Source: CAYTED01 sp964537075 (GTDB lineage Bacteria; Patescibacteriota; Minisyncoccia; Moranbacterales; UBA1568). Taken from it: DNA of 45,763 nucleotides. The notes beneath the pieces were generated by a model. That model worked only from the letters and a program-made list of their open reading frames with translations, ran no database searches and was not told the origin of the DNA. The DNA lies in assembly GCA_964537075.1 (NCBI GenBank), contig CAZIBB010000002.1:1-45763 (forward strand), written 5' to 3'. The position numbers were made by a program, and so were the translations under genes. Below are positions 8,573 through 16,060 of the stretch, piece by piece (the first letter of the stretch is position 1; the number at the start of each line of letters is the position of its first letter).

Positions 8573-9428
8573 AATACACCTTGTTTTCCGTCCGCAAATC
8601 AAGGCGCGCCAGATATTCCTGATCTGCCTCCGGAATACCGCGGATCAAGGCTGCCTGAAGCGTCGTCAGAGTATTCTCTACCGATTGATGCCGGTCGAGC
8701 AATATATCAAAACCATCCTCAACATGAAAGATGAGTTCCCCGGAAAAACGGAGGGGCATATATATGTCGTGGGAGAGCACTTTCCCAAATCGACTCTCAA
8801 ATGTATGGACGAAATCACCGACAAATGAGGGTATACTTCCTTCCGCCACCCTCTTCCCTGCCTCCGATTCCCGCCCGTCTTCATCATGCACCCGAAAAGT
8901 ATATGAGGTATCGAGCACAAGGGAAAGATTCGGATGATCGGAAACATACCCGTCCTCATCGAGAAGAAAATTCCCATTCGCTGATTGCCATACGATCACC
9001 GTCGGACGCTCCTGAATATTTATGATGATTCCGGCAGGGAATATTTTTTCCATTGTCACCGATCGGATTTTCGGTGAAATATTCCGTATGTCGTCGAGCA
9101 GGGAGTTTTTCGGAACAAAAAAGAAATTGTTTTTGGGGAAGAGGAAAAGACGTTTCCCCTGCATGTCTCTCTCGACTTCCGCCTGAAGCGTTGTCAGTGA
9201 AACCGCTTCATTACCGACAAAGGAGATATCACGTATCGTGGTTTCCACCGAAAAAAAGAGGAGGTATCCCAAGGACAAGAAAAAGACTATCCACAGTATG
9301 CCCGGGATGAGAAAGCGGATCCGTGCTCTCTGTCGTTCCGGCCTCACGCGTTTTTCTCGAGAAGCTGAAAATTCCGAAAAAGGAACCATCGGAGCCTGTT
9401 TTCTTTGTTTTCTTCCGAATATATTCAT
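8529..9428 (-). CDS. ftsQ: FtsQ/DivIB-like cell division protein
   Basis: This 299-residue protein has a basic cytoplasmic tail (about 1-36), one membrane helix (about 37-60, PGILWIVFFLSLGYLLFF) and a periplasm-side region. That region begins with a POTRA-like domain (IRDISFVGNEAVSLTTLQAEV) and a beta domain containing MEKIFPAGIIINIQERP, the usual FtsQ layout. FtsQ links the divisome components FtsB and FtsL and helps control septal wall synthesis. The ATG overlaps the stop of the upstream holB-like gene (ATGA), so the two are coupled. Division and wall genes (mreB, murA, murD) lie on the same strand. The C-terminal DSEQGTRSREQ is encoded by word repeat A and is probably not part of the ancestral protein. 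Confidence 0.85.
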   Translation of the reverse strand: MNIFGRKQRKQAPMVPFSEFSASREKRVRPERQRARIRFLIPGILWIVFFLSLGYLLFFSVETTIRDISFVGNEAVSLTTLQAEVERDMQGKRLFLFPKNNFFFVPKNSLLDDIRNISPKIRSVTMEKIFPAGIIINIQERPTVIVWQSANGNFLLDEDGYVSDHPNLSLVLDTSYTFRVHDEDGRESEAGKRVAEGSIPSFVGDFVHTFESRFGKVLSHDIYMPLRFSGELIFHVEDGFDILLDRHQSVENTLTTLQAALIRGIPEADQEYLARLDLRTENKVYYTLDSEQGTRSREQ

Positions 9429-10309
9429 ATTCTTTTCTCCACCGACAAAAACAATGAATCGAAAGCCAGTCTCGCATTTGCCTGCGTCGCCTTGAGCGTA
9501 TTGAGCACGTCATTCATACGGTCAAGAAAAAAGAGTTTCTCTCGCAATTTCTCCGACGCGGCACTTTTTCGCAATTGCTCTCTCGCCCCGAGAAGATACC
9601 ATTCGCAGAGTTCGATTCCGAGTGGCACGTTCTTTCCGAACTGTTCCGACAGTGCGAGCCGATCCCCCAAAGGAAGCATCGCCAGACGAAAAAGTTGCCG
9701 CAAGAGAACTTTCTTCTTTTCAAAAGCCTTTGGATCACGCTGCGCCTCGATCGGAATTCCCGGTCGCCCGAGAGAAAAAAAGAACGGTTCGACGGAAATC
9801 CCTCCAGGGAACAGTTCCTCCATACCTGAAGCGATCAGTTCCTCCGCGACCGGTTCGAAAGATACGACTTGGCAGCGCGATCGTACCGTACCGAGAATGC
9901 GCCCCGGCTCATGGGTGATCAGTATGACTATTGCACTGTCTGTTGGGTCTTCCAGTGTTTTCAGCAATGCGTTCTGGGCGCCCTCTGTCAGACGATGTGC
10001 ATCTCGAATGATACCGATGCGAAATTTTCCCCGAGATGGATAACTCGAGAGAAATGATTTGAGTTCGCGAATCGTTTCGACTGGTATCACCTTTTCTTTC
10101 ATAACCCCATTCCGTTCCTCCTGCTCCGACTCAATGATCCGGATATCGACCAATGACCCATCGGTCAGCTGTTCCGCGAATGACTTTGCCACGAGAAACT
10201 TCCCAATCTTGTCTGGTCCGGAAAAAATATATGACTGCGTAGGCGCTTCACTCTCCGCGATACGGCGGAGGAACTCCCGTTCCTTATTGTGACCGATGAT
10301 TATATTCAT
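9425..10309 (-). CDS. holB: DNA polymerase III delta' subunit-like clamp-loader ATPase
   Basis: The protein has 294 residues and an AAA+ core. The Walker A region is degenerate (FSGPDKIGKFLVA) and keeps GK but not the usual Ser/Thr after it. The B region is replaced by IRDAHRLTEGAQNALLKTLEDP, and sensor 1 VRSRCQ holds the SRC motif shared by clamp-loader subunits. Delta' is the stator of the clamp loader that places the beta sliding clamp on DNA. No zinc-binding cysteines are visible in the ATPase domain, unlike DnaX, which favours delta'. The gene is the first of a coupled pair with ftsQ. Confidence 0.85.
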   Translation of the reverse strand: MNIIIGHNKEREFLRRIAESEAPTQSYIFSGPDKIGKFLVAKSFAEQLTDGSLVDIRIIESEQEERNGVMKEKVIPVETIRELKSFLSSYPSRGKFRIGIIRDAHRLTEGAQNALLKTLEDPTDSAIVILITHEPGRILGTVRSRCQVVSFEPVAEELIASGMEELFPGGISVEPFFFSLGRPGIPIEAQRDPKAFEKKKVLLRQLFRLAMLPLGDRLALSEQFGKNVPLGIELCEWYLLGAREQLRKSAASEKLREKLFFLDRMNDVLNTLKATQANARLAFDSLFLSVEKRI

Positions 10310-10312
10310 AAA

Positions 10313-10386
10313 TCCGTAACCAGTAATTTGAAACTAGTAACTAGGAGATATCTGAAAGAAATGTGGTTACCAGTTACTGGTTACCA
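10313..10386. repeat. Inverted word repeat (GTAACCAGTAACTGG type)
   Basis: GTAACCAGTAAT on the left pairs with GGTTACCAGTTACTGGTTACC on the right; AACTAGTAACTAGG lies between. It separates two minus-strand genes. The stop codon of the GT4 gene falls inside it (10374-10376), so that protein ends GNQ from repeat sequence. Confidence 0.7.
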
Positions 10387-11504
10387 ATAACGCGGTTTAC
10401 CGCATTTCGTATCTTCTCCTGAAACGCTTTCTTTGAAAATCGCATCATATTCAGCTTCATTTCTTCTCGATCGTATTTCCCTTCATTCGTGATAAATCTC
10501 CTCACTCCATCGGAAAGGATTTCCGGAGTCTGGGCAAAAAACAGTTCCCCATTCACACCGGACTCCACCAATTCACGCGAGCCGCCACGCTCAAAAGCGA
10601 TGACTGGTGTGCCGCAGGCAAGCGACTCGGCCATGGCCAGACCGAAATCTTCCTCCGCGACATGTACAAGCGCCCTCGCTTCGCTCAGGAGACAAGACAC
10701 CTCCGCATCATCCTGAAATCCCATAAAACGGATATTCTTCTTTGCCATTCTCTCAAGCGACCGTCTCATCGGTCCGACCCCGACGATCAACAAGGGCAAC
10801 TCTAATTTATTGAAAGCCTCGATGGCGACTGCAACTTTTTTCGCCTCGGTCAATCGCGACACCATGAGAAAATGACCATTCCTATGGTCATCCCGATCCG
10901 CCAACTGGCGGAGAGGGATCTCCGTTGAAATGACCGGCGGATACACCACCTCTGATGGCAACCGGTAATATTTCGCGATCCGCTCCAGCGTATATACCGA
11001 ATTGGCAATCAGCACATCCGGCCGCTCTGCCGCCTGCTTATCCCAAACCCGCAGATACGAAAGCATCATTCGACCGAACAATCGGAATGGAGCGAAGAAT
11101 CCAAGCGTGCGAAGATAGGTCTCATTTTCATCCCATGCATACCGCATCGGCGAATGCACGTAGGCGATATGTTTTGTATAAAGTCGCGTTACCACGCCCT
11201 TCGACCACGCCCCGGAAGAAGAAATGACGAGATCGAAGTCCCGCAGATCAAGAGCCTCAACCGCCGTTGGATACAATGGAAGCAACCACCGGTGGCGTCG
11301 CGTCAAAAAACGGGGAAATCTCGATAAGAATGACTCACGGATCTCGCTTCCCGGAAAATGCCTTCGTACGATATTCTTGTCAGCTAACAAGACGTATACC
11401 GGCGCTTCCGGATACATCGCCATCAAAGACTGCAAAACCCTCTCCGCTCCCCCGAAGGCAAGCAGGAAATCATGGACAATAGCTATTTTTTTTTCATCAC
11501 CCAT
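10374..11504 (-). CDS. GT4-family glycosyltransferase (GT-B fold)
   Basis: The protein has 376 residues. The N-terminal Rossmann half starts IAIVHDFLLAFGGAERVL, the Gly-rich acceptor-side loop of GT4 enzymes. The C-terminal half holds FLMVSRLTEAKKV and EEDFGLAMAESLACGTPVIA, the E-x7-E motif that binds the nucleotide-sugar. GT4 enzymes are cytosolic retaining transferases that build exopolysaccharide or lipid-linked glycans; substrates cannot be predicted. The linker between halves (PLRQLADRD) is encoded by CCGCCAACTGGCGGA, a copy of a palindrome found in three intergenic regions of the window. It is probably a repeat that has entered coding sequence. A second GT4 gene follows upstream on the same strand. 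Confidence 0.9.
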   Translation of the reverse strand: MGDEKKIAIVHDFLLAFGGAERVLQSLMAMYPEAPVYVLLADKNIVRRHFPGSEIRESFLSRFPRFLTRRHRWLLPLYPTAVEALDLRDFDLVISSSGAWSKGVVTRLYTKHIAYVHSPMRYAWDENETYLRTLGFFAPFRLFGRMMLSYLRVWDKQAAERPDVLIANSVYTLERIAKYYRLPSEVVYPPVISTEIPLRQLADRDDHRNGHFLMVSRLTEAKKVAVAIEAFNKLELPLLIVGVGPMRRSLERMAKKNIRFMGFQDDAEVSCLLSEARALVHVAEEDFGLAMAESLACGTPVIAFERGGSRELVESGVNGELFFAQTPEILSDGVRRFITNEGKYDREEMKLNMMRFSKKAFQEKIRNAVNRVIGNQ

Positions 11505-11507
11505 AAA

Positions 11508-11662
11508 ACACAGAAATCAAAACACAAAATACCAGACAAAGCACAACTTCCAAAACACAAAACATAAACGACTAAGGTTTTAGGTTTTATGTTTTGAGTT
11601 TTTTGCCTGCCTGCCGGTAGGCAGGGTTCTTGTTCCGCTAGCTGGCGGATTGAGATTTGTGT
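11508..11662. repeat. Intergenic word repeat B plus CLPAGRQ palindrome
   Basis: The tract starts with AAAACACA, ACCAGACAAAGCACAA and AACACAAAACATAAAC, then its inverse (GGTTTTATGTTTTGAG), a palindrome CCTGCC-TGCCGGTA-GGCAGG, and CCGCTAGCTGGCGGA. In translation the palindromes read IRQLAEQ and CLPAGRQ, a repeat peptide I have seen in CPR genome translations. No gene is supported here; the tract lies between two GT4 genes. Confidence 0.7.
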
Positions 11663-11664
11663 TT

Positions 11665-12741
11665 TTACTCTATTAACAATTTCTCTATCTCTTTCGCGCA
11701 TCGAATCCAACTGAAACGACTCACATTGTGGGTCGCTCTTTTTATTATATCACCTCTCCATTCCTCATCAGAAAGCACCTTTTGAATCCCCTCTGCGATA
11801 TCTTCCGGACTCAAGGGATTCACAGTCACGACGCCTTCCCCACCCACCTCAGGAAGCGAGGAGATATCCGACGTAATGACCGGTACTCTGGATGATTGAG
11901 CTTCCAATACCGGTATCCCAAACCCTTCGTACAGGCTCGGAAAGATGAAAACATCCGCACCACGAAGCAATGCCCACTTTTCCTCTTCACTCACATACCC
12001 AAGCTCCACGACTTCATCGCGATATTTGATATTTGATATTTGATATTTGATTCTTCCATAACCATATCCCGGCTTTCCCGCCAATATCAGCTGATGCGGT
12101 ATCCGATGCTGCTCCTTCAGTATCTCAAAGGCTTCGATAATCCGAACGACATTTTTCCGTTCTTCCAACCTCCCAATGAATAAAAGGTATGGTTTTTCTT
12201 GTTTCTTTGTTGGCTGTTCATTGCTCACTGTTGACTGATCCTCATATCCCTCATATACCACTTGTATCTTCGACTCAGGAACACCATAGAGCTTCATTAG
12301 ATCGGACTTCGTATTCTCCGACACCGCAATCAGCGTGCTCGCCGCTCGACATGAGAATCGGATCGAGAGCCTCATATACCATCGCTCCAGAAACGAATAT
12401 GCCTTGGGACAGAATTCATATTCGAGACCATGTATGGTGACGATCGTTTTCTTCGGATGGATGAGCGGTGCCGTATGCGCCGGTATGAACAGGGCATCGA
12501 CTGGAAAAAACAACATTTCCAGGGAAAGTCGCACCTGTGTCCAGAGTCTCGGTGCGCAAAGTTCCTTCACCGTCCAATTATGAGGAAGTTCGAATGGCAC
12601 CTGCTGTCCCGAGCGGACATACAAAAAAACCGGCTCCTGGAGGAGCGTTTCACGGAGATGCCTGATCACCTGATACGAATATTCCTCAATTCCCGTCCGC
12701 TCCGGAAGAAATGCCCGCGATCCATCGATACCGATAATCAT
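11665..12741 (-). CDS. GT4-family glycosyltransferase with repeat-derived inserts
   Basis: The protein is about 358 residues from ATG 12741 (MIIGIDGSR). An in-frame ATG at 12762 lies wholly inside word repeat A and would add MVIVHCS, so I reject it. The GT-B halves are clear: TIHGLEYEFCP and STLIAVSENTKSDL in the N-half; YLLFIGRLEERKNV, LGYVSEEEKWALL and FPSLYEGFGIPVLEAQ in the C-half. Two coding stretches match intergenic repeats of the window. QSTVSNEQPTKKQ after the N-half comes from CAGTGAGCAATGAACA, and IKYQISNIKY comes from four GATATTT units (12021-12048 on the plus strand). Both lie where family members vary, so the enzyme may still work. Confidence 0.88.
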   Translation of the reverse strand: MIIGIDGSRAFLPERTGIEEYSYQVIRHLRETLLQEPVFLYVRSGQQVPFELPHNWTVKELCAPRLWTQVRLSLEMLFFPVDALFIPAHTAPLIHPKKTIVTIHGLEYEFCPKAYSFLERWYMRLSIRFSCRAASTLIAVSENTKSDLMKLYGVPESKIQVVYEGYEDQSTVSNEQPTKKQEKPYLLFIGRLEERKNVVRIIEAFEILKEQHRIPHQLILAGKPGYGYGRIKYQISNIKYRDEVVELGYVSEEEKWALLRGADVFIFPSLYEGFGIPVLEAQSSRVPVITSDISSLPEVGGEGVVTVNPLSPEDIAEGIQKVLSDEEWRGDIIKRATHNVSRFSWIRCAKEIEKLLIE

Positions 12742-12783
12742 AGAACAGTGAACAATGACCAATGAACAGGGAACAATAAACCA
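12742..12783 (+). repeat. Word repeat A, flank of four-helix-bundle copy 2
   Basis: AACAGTGAACAATGACC, AATGAACAGGGAACAATAAACC. It abuts the 3' end of the broken four-helix-bundle gene; the inverted partner lies at 13159-13214. It also touches the start of the GT4 gene and offers a false upstream ATG. Confidence 0.75.
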
Positions 12784-13158
12784 TCAGCCATCAATATGCT
12801 TTTTAATTTTCTGAAGTGTTGTCCAGAGCATGGCTCCAATCTCATCAGAAAGTCTCTCAATTTTTTCATAAGATTCTTATGATAAATATCCTTCCCTCAT
12901 CGAAAAAAACAAGAGATAATTTGTTTCCTTGAGAGATCCATATGAAATTTGCAAAAAATTCTTATACTCCCTTGACCCAGTTCTCGCATACCCTTCAATG
13001 TAATTCAAAATAATCGATAGCCCGGCTCGACGAAGTTGTGATGTAATTCCATATATCTCATCTCTCGGAAAATTCTTCGTTTCTTGGTAAATACAATGAG
13101 CAAGTTCGTCCATCTTTTGTTTCAAAATATCTGTTTTCTGCTTATATCCTTCATCCAT
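12784..13158 (-). pseudogene. Four-helix-bundle protein (IVP/S23-like), copy 2; in-frame stop
   Basis: Reading on the minus strand from ATG 13158, the protein (MDEGYKQKTDIL...) matches copy 1 closely: GITSQLRRAGLSIILNYIEG and YARTGSREYKNFLQISYGSL. At 12877-12879 the codon matching Lys (AAA) of copy 1 is TAA. Beyond it the same frame continues without another stop through ESYEKIERLSDEIGAMLWTT to TGA at 12784-12786, which matches the end of copy 1. A single nonsense change therefore removes the last helix. The flanks are inverted word repeats, as for copy 1. The product of the open part would be 93 residues. Confidence 0.85.
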
Positions 13159-13214
13159 TGTTTTTTCCTCATTGTTCCCTGTTCTCTGCTTCTTGCTCCC
13201 TGTTCACTGTTCCA
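13159..13214 (-). repeat. Word repeat A, other flank of copy 2 (inverted)
   Basis: TTGTTTTTTCCTCATTG, TTCCCTGTTCTCTGCTTC, TTGCTCCCTGTTCACTGTTCC. It is the inverse of the tract at 12742-12783, so the pair encloses the pseudogene. The leader GAACAATGAGGAAAAAACAATG before the gene resembles the leader of copy 1. Confidence 0.75.
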
Positions 13215-13217
13215 TGA

Positions 13218-14231
13218 CTACTTCCCCATCATGATACTCCTCTTGTAAATCTCCAGATTCTCCAAGACGAGACCTGTCCCCTTTACCACGCAGAAAGCCG
13301 GCTCATCCGCCAAGTAGCATGGAACACCGATCGTTTTTGCGATGAGCTGATCGAGGTACCGGAGTTGTGAGGTTCCTCCCGAGAGAATCATACCCTTATC
13401 CATGACATCCGCCGCGAGTTCCGGCGGGGTTTCCTGCAGAACTTGCTTGATGACATTGATAATCTCCCGCAGTTCATCTTGTATCGCTTCAGTCACCTCA
13501 TTCGAAGAGATAGTAATCGTCTTTGGCAGCCCCCCCATGAGATCCCGTCCGCGAATATCCATATGGTCTTCCTTGACCTGCACGATAGCCGAGCCGATGG
13601 TGATCTTCACCTCCTCCGCAGTACGATCACCGATCGCCAGACTATATTTTCGCTTGATATAATCCGAAATGGCCTGATCGATACGATTGCCTCCGACGCG
13701 CGCCGAAGCCGAGGCCACGACGCCACCGAGAGAGATAATGGCGATTTCTGATGTCCCTCCACCGATATTGATAATCATGTTTCCCTGCGCCGCATGGATG
13801 GGAATACCTGCGCCGATAGCTGCGAGGATCGGCTCTTTCACGACATATGCCGTTTTCGCCCCGGCTTTGAGCGCGGCATCAATCACCGCGCGCCTCTCAG
13901 TCGAGGTGACGCCGGCAGGAATCGAGAGCACTATCTCGGGACGGAAAAAACGGAACTTCCCACTGACCTTGCCGATAAAATATCGGAGCATCGCTTCAGT
14001 CACCTTATAGTCAGCGATCGCCCCATCACGAAGCGGCTGAGATGCGATGATACTATCCGGCGTCCGTCCGAGCATTTCCTTCGCCTCATTCCCGACCGCC
14101 AACACCTTGTTTTCAAACAGTGAAATGGCTACTACCGACGGTTCATTGACGACAATACCCTTGCCCGGAACGAAAACAAGCGTGTTCGCCGTACCGAGAT
14201 CGATGCCAATTTTTCGTACAAATAAAGCCAT
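13218..14231 (-). CDS. mreB: Rod shape-determining protein MreB
   Basis: This 337-residue actin-like ATPase begins at ATG 14231 (MALFVRKIGIDLGTAN). The longer frame adds MCFTKC, encoded by an intergenic repeat. The phosphate-1 loop (IGIDLGTANTLVF), the phosphate-2 loop (NMIINIGGGTSEIAII), the motif PEIVLSIPAG and the adenosine motif (MILSGGTSQLRYLDQ) are all present, and the length is normal. MreB filaments at the inner membrane guide the wall elongation machinery. murA lies directly upstream on the same strand, separated by a 109-bp word-repeat tract. mreC and mreD are not in the window. Confidence 0.97.
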   Translation of the reverse strand: MALFVRKIGIDLGTANTLVFVPGKGIVVNEPSVVAISLFENKVLAVGNEAKEMLGRTPDSIIASQPLRDGAIADYKVTEAMLRYFIGKVSGKFRFFRPEIVLSIPAGVTSTERRAVIDAALKAGAKTAYVVKEPILAAIGAGIPIHAAQGNMIINIGGGTSEIAIISLGGVVASASARVGGNRIDQAISDYIKRKYSLAIGDRTAEEVKITIGSAIVQVKEDHMDIRGRDLMGGLPKTITISSNEVTEAIQDELREIINVIKQVLQETPPELAADVMDKGMILSGGTSQLRYLDQLIAKTIGVPCYLADEPAFCVVKGTGLVLENLEIYKRSIMMGK

Positions 14232-14338
14232 ACATTTAGTAAAACACAATAATCAAATCACAAAGACCAAACAAAACACAATTTTCAAAACACTCACACT
14301 CAAACTTTTACATCCTTTTGTGTTTTTTACTTTGTGCT
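14232..14338. repeat. Intergenic word repeat B (inverted)
   Basis: AAAACACAATAATCAAATCACAAAGACC, in shorter words AAACACAA and GACCAAACAAAACACAA, then AACACTCACACTC, followed by the inverse CCTTTTGTGTTTTTTACTTTGTGC. It fills the murA-mreB gap, and its stem could act as a terminator. Confidence 0.65.
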
Positions 14339-14339
14339 T

Positions 14340-15602
14340 TTACTTCTCCACCCTCCTGATATCCGCTCCGAGCTTTTTCAATCGCTCTTCGATACGCTCA
14401 TAGCCACGATCTACCTGATAAATATCCTCGATAATTGTCTTTCCCTCCGCGCACAAGGCCGCGATGATGAGTGCCGCCCCAGCACGAAGATCAAAACTTT
14501 TGATCGTCGTTCCATGAAGCGTCACCGGTCCGCGGAAAAGTACCTGATGCGGATTGAGTATGGTCGCACATCCTCTCATTTTCTCCAACTCCGATACATA
14601 GTTGAAACGGCCTTCGAAAATCGTATCAAAGATAAGGGTCTCGCCTTCGGCCTGTGTCGCGAGCACTCCGAATGGCGCCTGTACATCAGTTGGAATGCCC
14701 GGATAGGTTCGTGCATCAAGCTTCGCCACCGCCAGAAGCTTCTCCGCAGGATGAATAGTGATCGAATTCTCCCGGACAGTAAACGAAACGCCAAATTCCC
14801 GCATTCTTTCAAGGACGAGATCGAGGTGTTCTTCTCGAGCATGGTTGACCGTAATCTCGCTTCCCGTCGCTGCGCCGAGAATAAGGAATGTCGCTGCTTC
14901 ATTATGGTCCGGGATGATCTCATATTCGACACCCTGGAGATTCGCGCATCCCTCAATGGTAATCGTATGCGTTCCGAGTCCATCGATCTTCGCGCCCATT
15001 TTCCGCAGGAATTTTCCGAGATCCTCGACATGCGGCTCGGCCGCGGCGATCTTGATCGTCGTCTTTCCGGGAAGCGATGAGGCGAGTGTCATGGCGATCT
15101 CCGTCGCGGTGACGGAAAATTCCCGGAGCACCACGGTGGCTGGAGCGCGTTTCGACGCGTCGATCTCATATCCTTTTTCTATGCCAGTCACGGAAACGCC
15201 AAGTTTCGAGAGCGCCTTCATATGCGTCTCGACGGGTCGGGCGCCGATCACGCACCCTCCGGGATGATACAGTTTAAATTTTTCAAAGCGAGCGGAGAGC
15301 GGTCCGAGCAAGAGTATGGAGGATCGTATCTTTTTCACCAGATCGATATTCATGCGGGATGGATCGATATCCTTCGCCGTGATCGCGACGGTATGCGTAT
15401 CGCGCCATTCCACGAGCGCTCCCATGCTCTCGAGAATTTCCAGCATCCGGAAAACATCCTCGATACGGGGAATATTTTTCAAGACACAGGTCTCCCTGGA
15501 GAGAAGCGTTGCGGCGATGATCGGCGTCGCGGCATTTTTCAGGCCGGAAATCTCGATTTCGCCCGACAGCTTTTTCCCTCCCGTAATTTCGAATACCTCC
15601 AT
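14340..15602 (-). CDS. murA: UDP-N-acetylglucosamine 1-carboxyvinyltransferase
   Basis: This 420-residue enzyme carries out the first committed step of peptidoglycan synthesis, transferring enolpyruvate from PEP to UDP-GlcNAc in the cytoplasm. The Lys-Asn pair of the active site is in SGLKNAATP. The loop Cys attacked by fosfomycin is in HPGGCVIGARPVETH. The repeated EPT (inside-out alpha/beta barrel) domains fill the rest, ending DRGYERIEERLKKLGADI. The start is ATG 15602. A GGAGG lies just inside the gene rather than before it, so initiation may be weakly Shine-Dalgarno dependent. A good promoter lies about 35 bases upstream. Together with murD and mreB it shows that this organism makes peptidoglycan. 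Confidence 0.97.
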   Translation of the reverse strand: MEVFEITGGKKLSGEIEISGLKNAATPIIAATLLSRETCVLKNIPRIEDVFRMLEILESMGALVEWRDTHTVAITAKDIDPSRMNIDLVKKIRSSILLLGPLSARFEKFKLYHPGGCVIGARPVETHMKALSKLGVSVTGIEKGYEIDASKRAPATVVLREFSVTATEIAMTLASSLPGKTTIKIAAAEPHVEDLGKFLRKMGAKIDGLGTHTITIEGCANLQGVEYEIIPDHNEAATFLILGAATGSEITVNHAREEHLDLVLERMREFGVSFTVRENSITIHPAEKLLAVAKLDARTYPGIPTDVQAPFGVLATQAEGETLIFDTIFEGRFNYVSELEKMRGCATILNPHQVLFRGPVTLHGTTIKSFDLRAGAALIIAALCAEGKTIIEDIYQVDRGYERIEERLKKLGADIRRVEK

Positions 15603-15634
15603 ATGAAAAAAAATAATTCATCACAATATCATCC

Positions 15635-15663
15635 ATTGTAGCTCAAAAAGCGCTTCATTTCAA
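15635..15663 (-). promoter_or_regulatory. murA promoter (TTGAAA-17-TACAAT)
   Basis: On the minus strand TTGAAA (15658-15663) and TACAAT (15635-15640) are separated by exactly 17 bases, a near-consensus sigma-70 promoter. Transcription would start about 25 bases before the murA ATG. Confidence 0.8.
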
Positions 15664-15675
15664 GAGGGAAAATGG

Positions 15676-15706
15676 CTCTTTGACAGGCTCAAGTATCAAA
15701 CAAGAG
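15676..15706. repeat. 31-bp element, copy 1 (CTCTT...AAGAG ends)
   Basis: The element has inverted ends CTCTT and AAGAG and contains ACAGG and AAGTATCAAACAAGAG. A second copy of the same length lies at 25701-25731 (AAGCATCAAACAAGAG). Each copy is 40-75 bases upstream of a minus-strand gene start (murA, tpiA). It could be a regulatory site or a small mobile repeat. Confidence 0.5.
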
Positions 15707-15857
15707 AGACTCCTTTCAGGAGGGATTCCGCGGAAGGAACCACCTCCCCACAAAGTAAGTCCGCGGTATAAGGTAAAAGATCGGGTCATGCGTTTCCGTG
15801 ACGAAAGCGTGAGGAAATGAAAAAACCACTCCGATGTATCAGGGTGGTTTTTTCGTT
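15707..15857 (+). ncRNA. Possible structured small RNA ending in a terminator
   Basis: The plus strand can form a pseudoknot-like arrangement: GGAGG (15719-15723) with CCTCC (15743-15747), interleaved with CCGCGGA (15728-15734) and TCCGCGG (15760-15766). GGAGG can instead pair with an upstream CTCCT (15710-15714), so a switch is possible. A T-tailed hairpin ends the region at 15853. No gene lies on this strand downstream, so a stand-alone RNA is more likely than a riboswitch. I found no match to SRP RNA, RNase P RNA, tmRNA or 6S RNA signatures. No convincing -10 box is visible, which lowers confidence. Confidence 0.4.
15820..15853. terminator. Bidirectional rho-independent terminator
   Basis: The arms AAAAAACCACTC (15820-15831) and GGGTGGTTTTTT (15842-15853) pair with one T-G wobble around a 10-base loop, giving a T6 tail on both strands. 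It would end the putative plus-strand RNA and block read-through from the CAP gene toward murA. Confidence 0.8.
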
Positions 15858-15971
15858 TGTCTGATATATTTATGAATCAGACCAAAACGAAGAATTTCGC
15901 TTTTCTTGTTTGAGAGATTTTTTATGTCTCTTTGTGTTTGTTTTTGTATTGAGTTTTCAAGGAACTCTTTC

Positions 15972-16050
15972 GGAATCGAGAGATTCCCGCGTGACGTTCT
16001 GATATTTTTTATATATATAAATGTCAGAACGTCGCGCGGAAACCCATTCC
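15972..16050. terminator. Long hairpin after the CAP-domain gene
   Basis: Nested pairs GGAAT/ATTCC, CCGCG/CGCGG and GACGTTCTGA/TCAGAACGTC close on an A/T-only loop of about 20 bases. It begins 10 bases after the CAP gene stop on the minus strand. It lacks a T run on that side, so it is either a 3'-end stabiliser or one of the many long intergenic hairpins of this genome. Between it and 15857 I see only a short hairpin (GTCTGAT/ATCAGAC) and no gene. Confidence 0.55.
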
Positions 16051-16060
16051 AGAGGAAGGG

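Noticed and set aside
9238..9495. Plus-strand frames opposite ftsQ and holB
   Set aside because: They have skewed Arg/Ser composition typical of antisense reading and no start signals.
11483..11710. Minus-strand open frame with CLPAGRQ and IRQLAEQ
   Set aside because: It is made entirely of intergenic word repeats and palindromes, and overlaps the ends of two GT4 genes; no family or start signal supports a protein.
12742..12762. Upstream ATG for the GT4 gene giving MVIVHCS
   Set aside because: The seven codons are word repeat A read in frame; homologous start is MIIGIDGSR at 12741.
15707..15857. SRP RNA, RNase P RNA, tmRNA or 6S RNA identity
   Set aside because: None of the conserved motifs of these RNAs (SRP domain IV loop, RNase P CR regions, tmRNA tRNA-like end) is visible on either strand.
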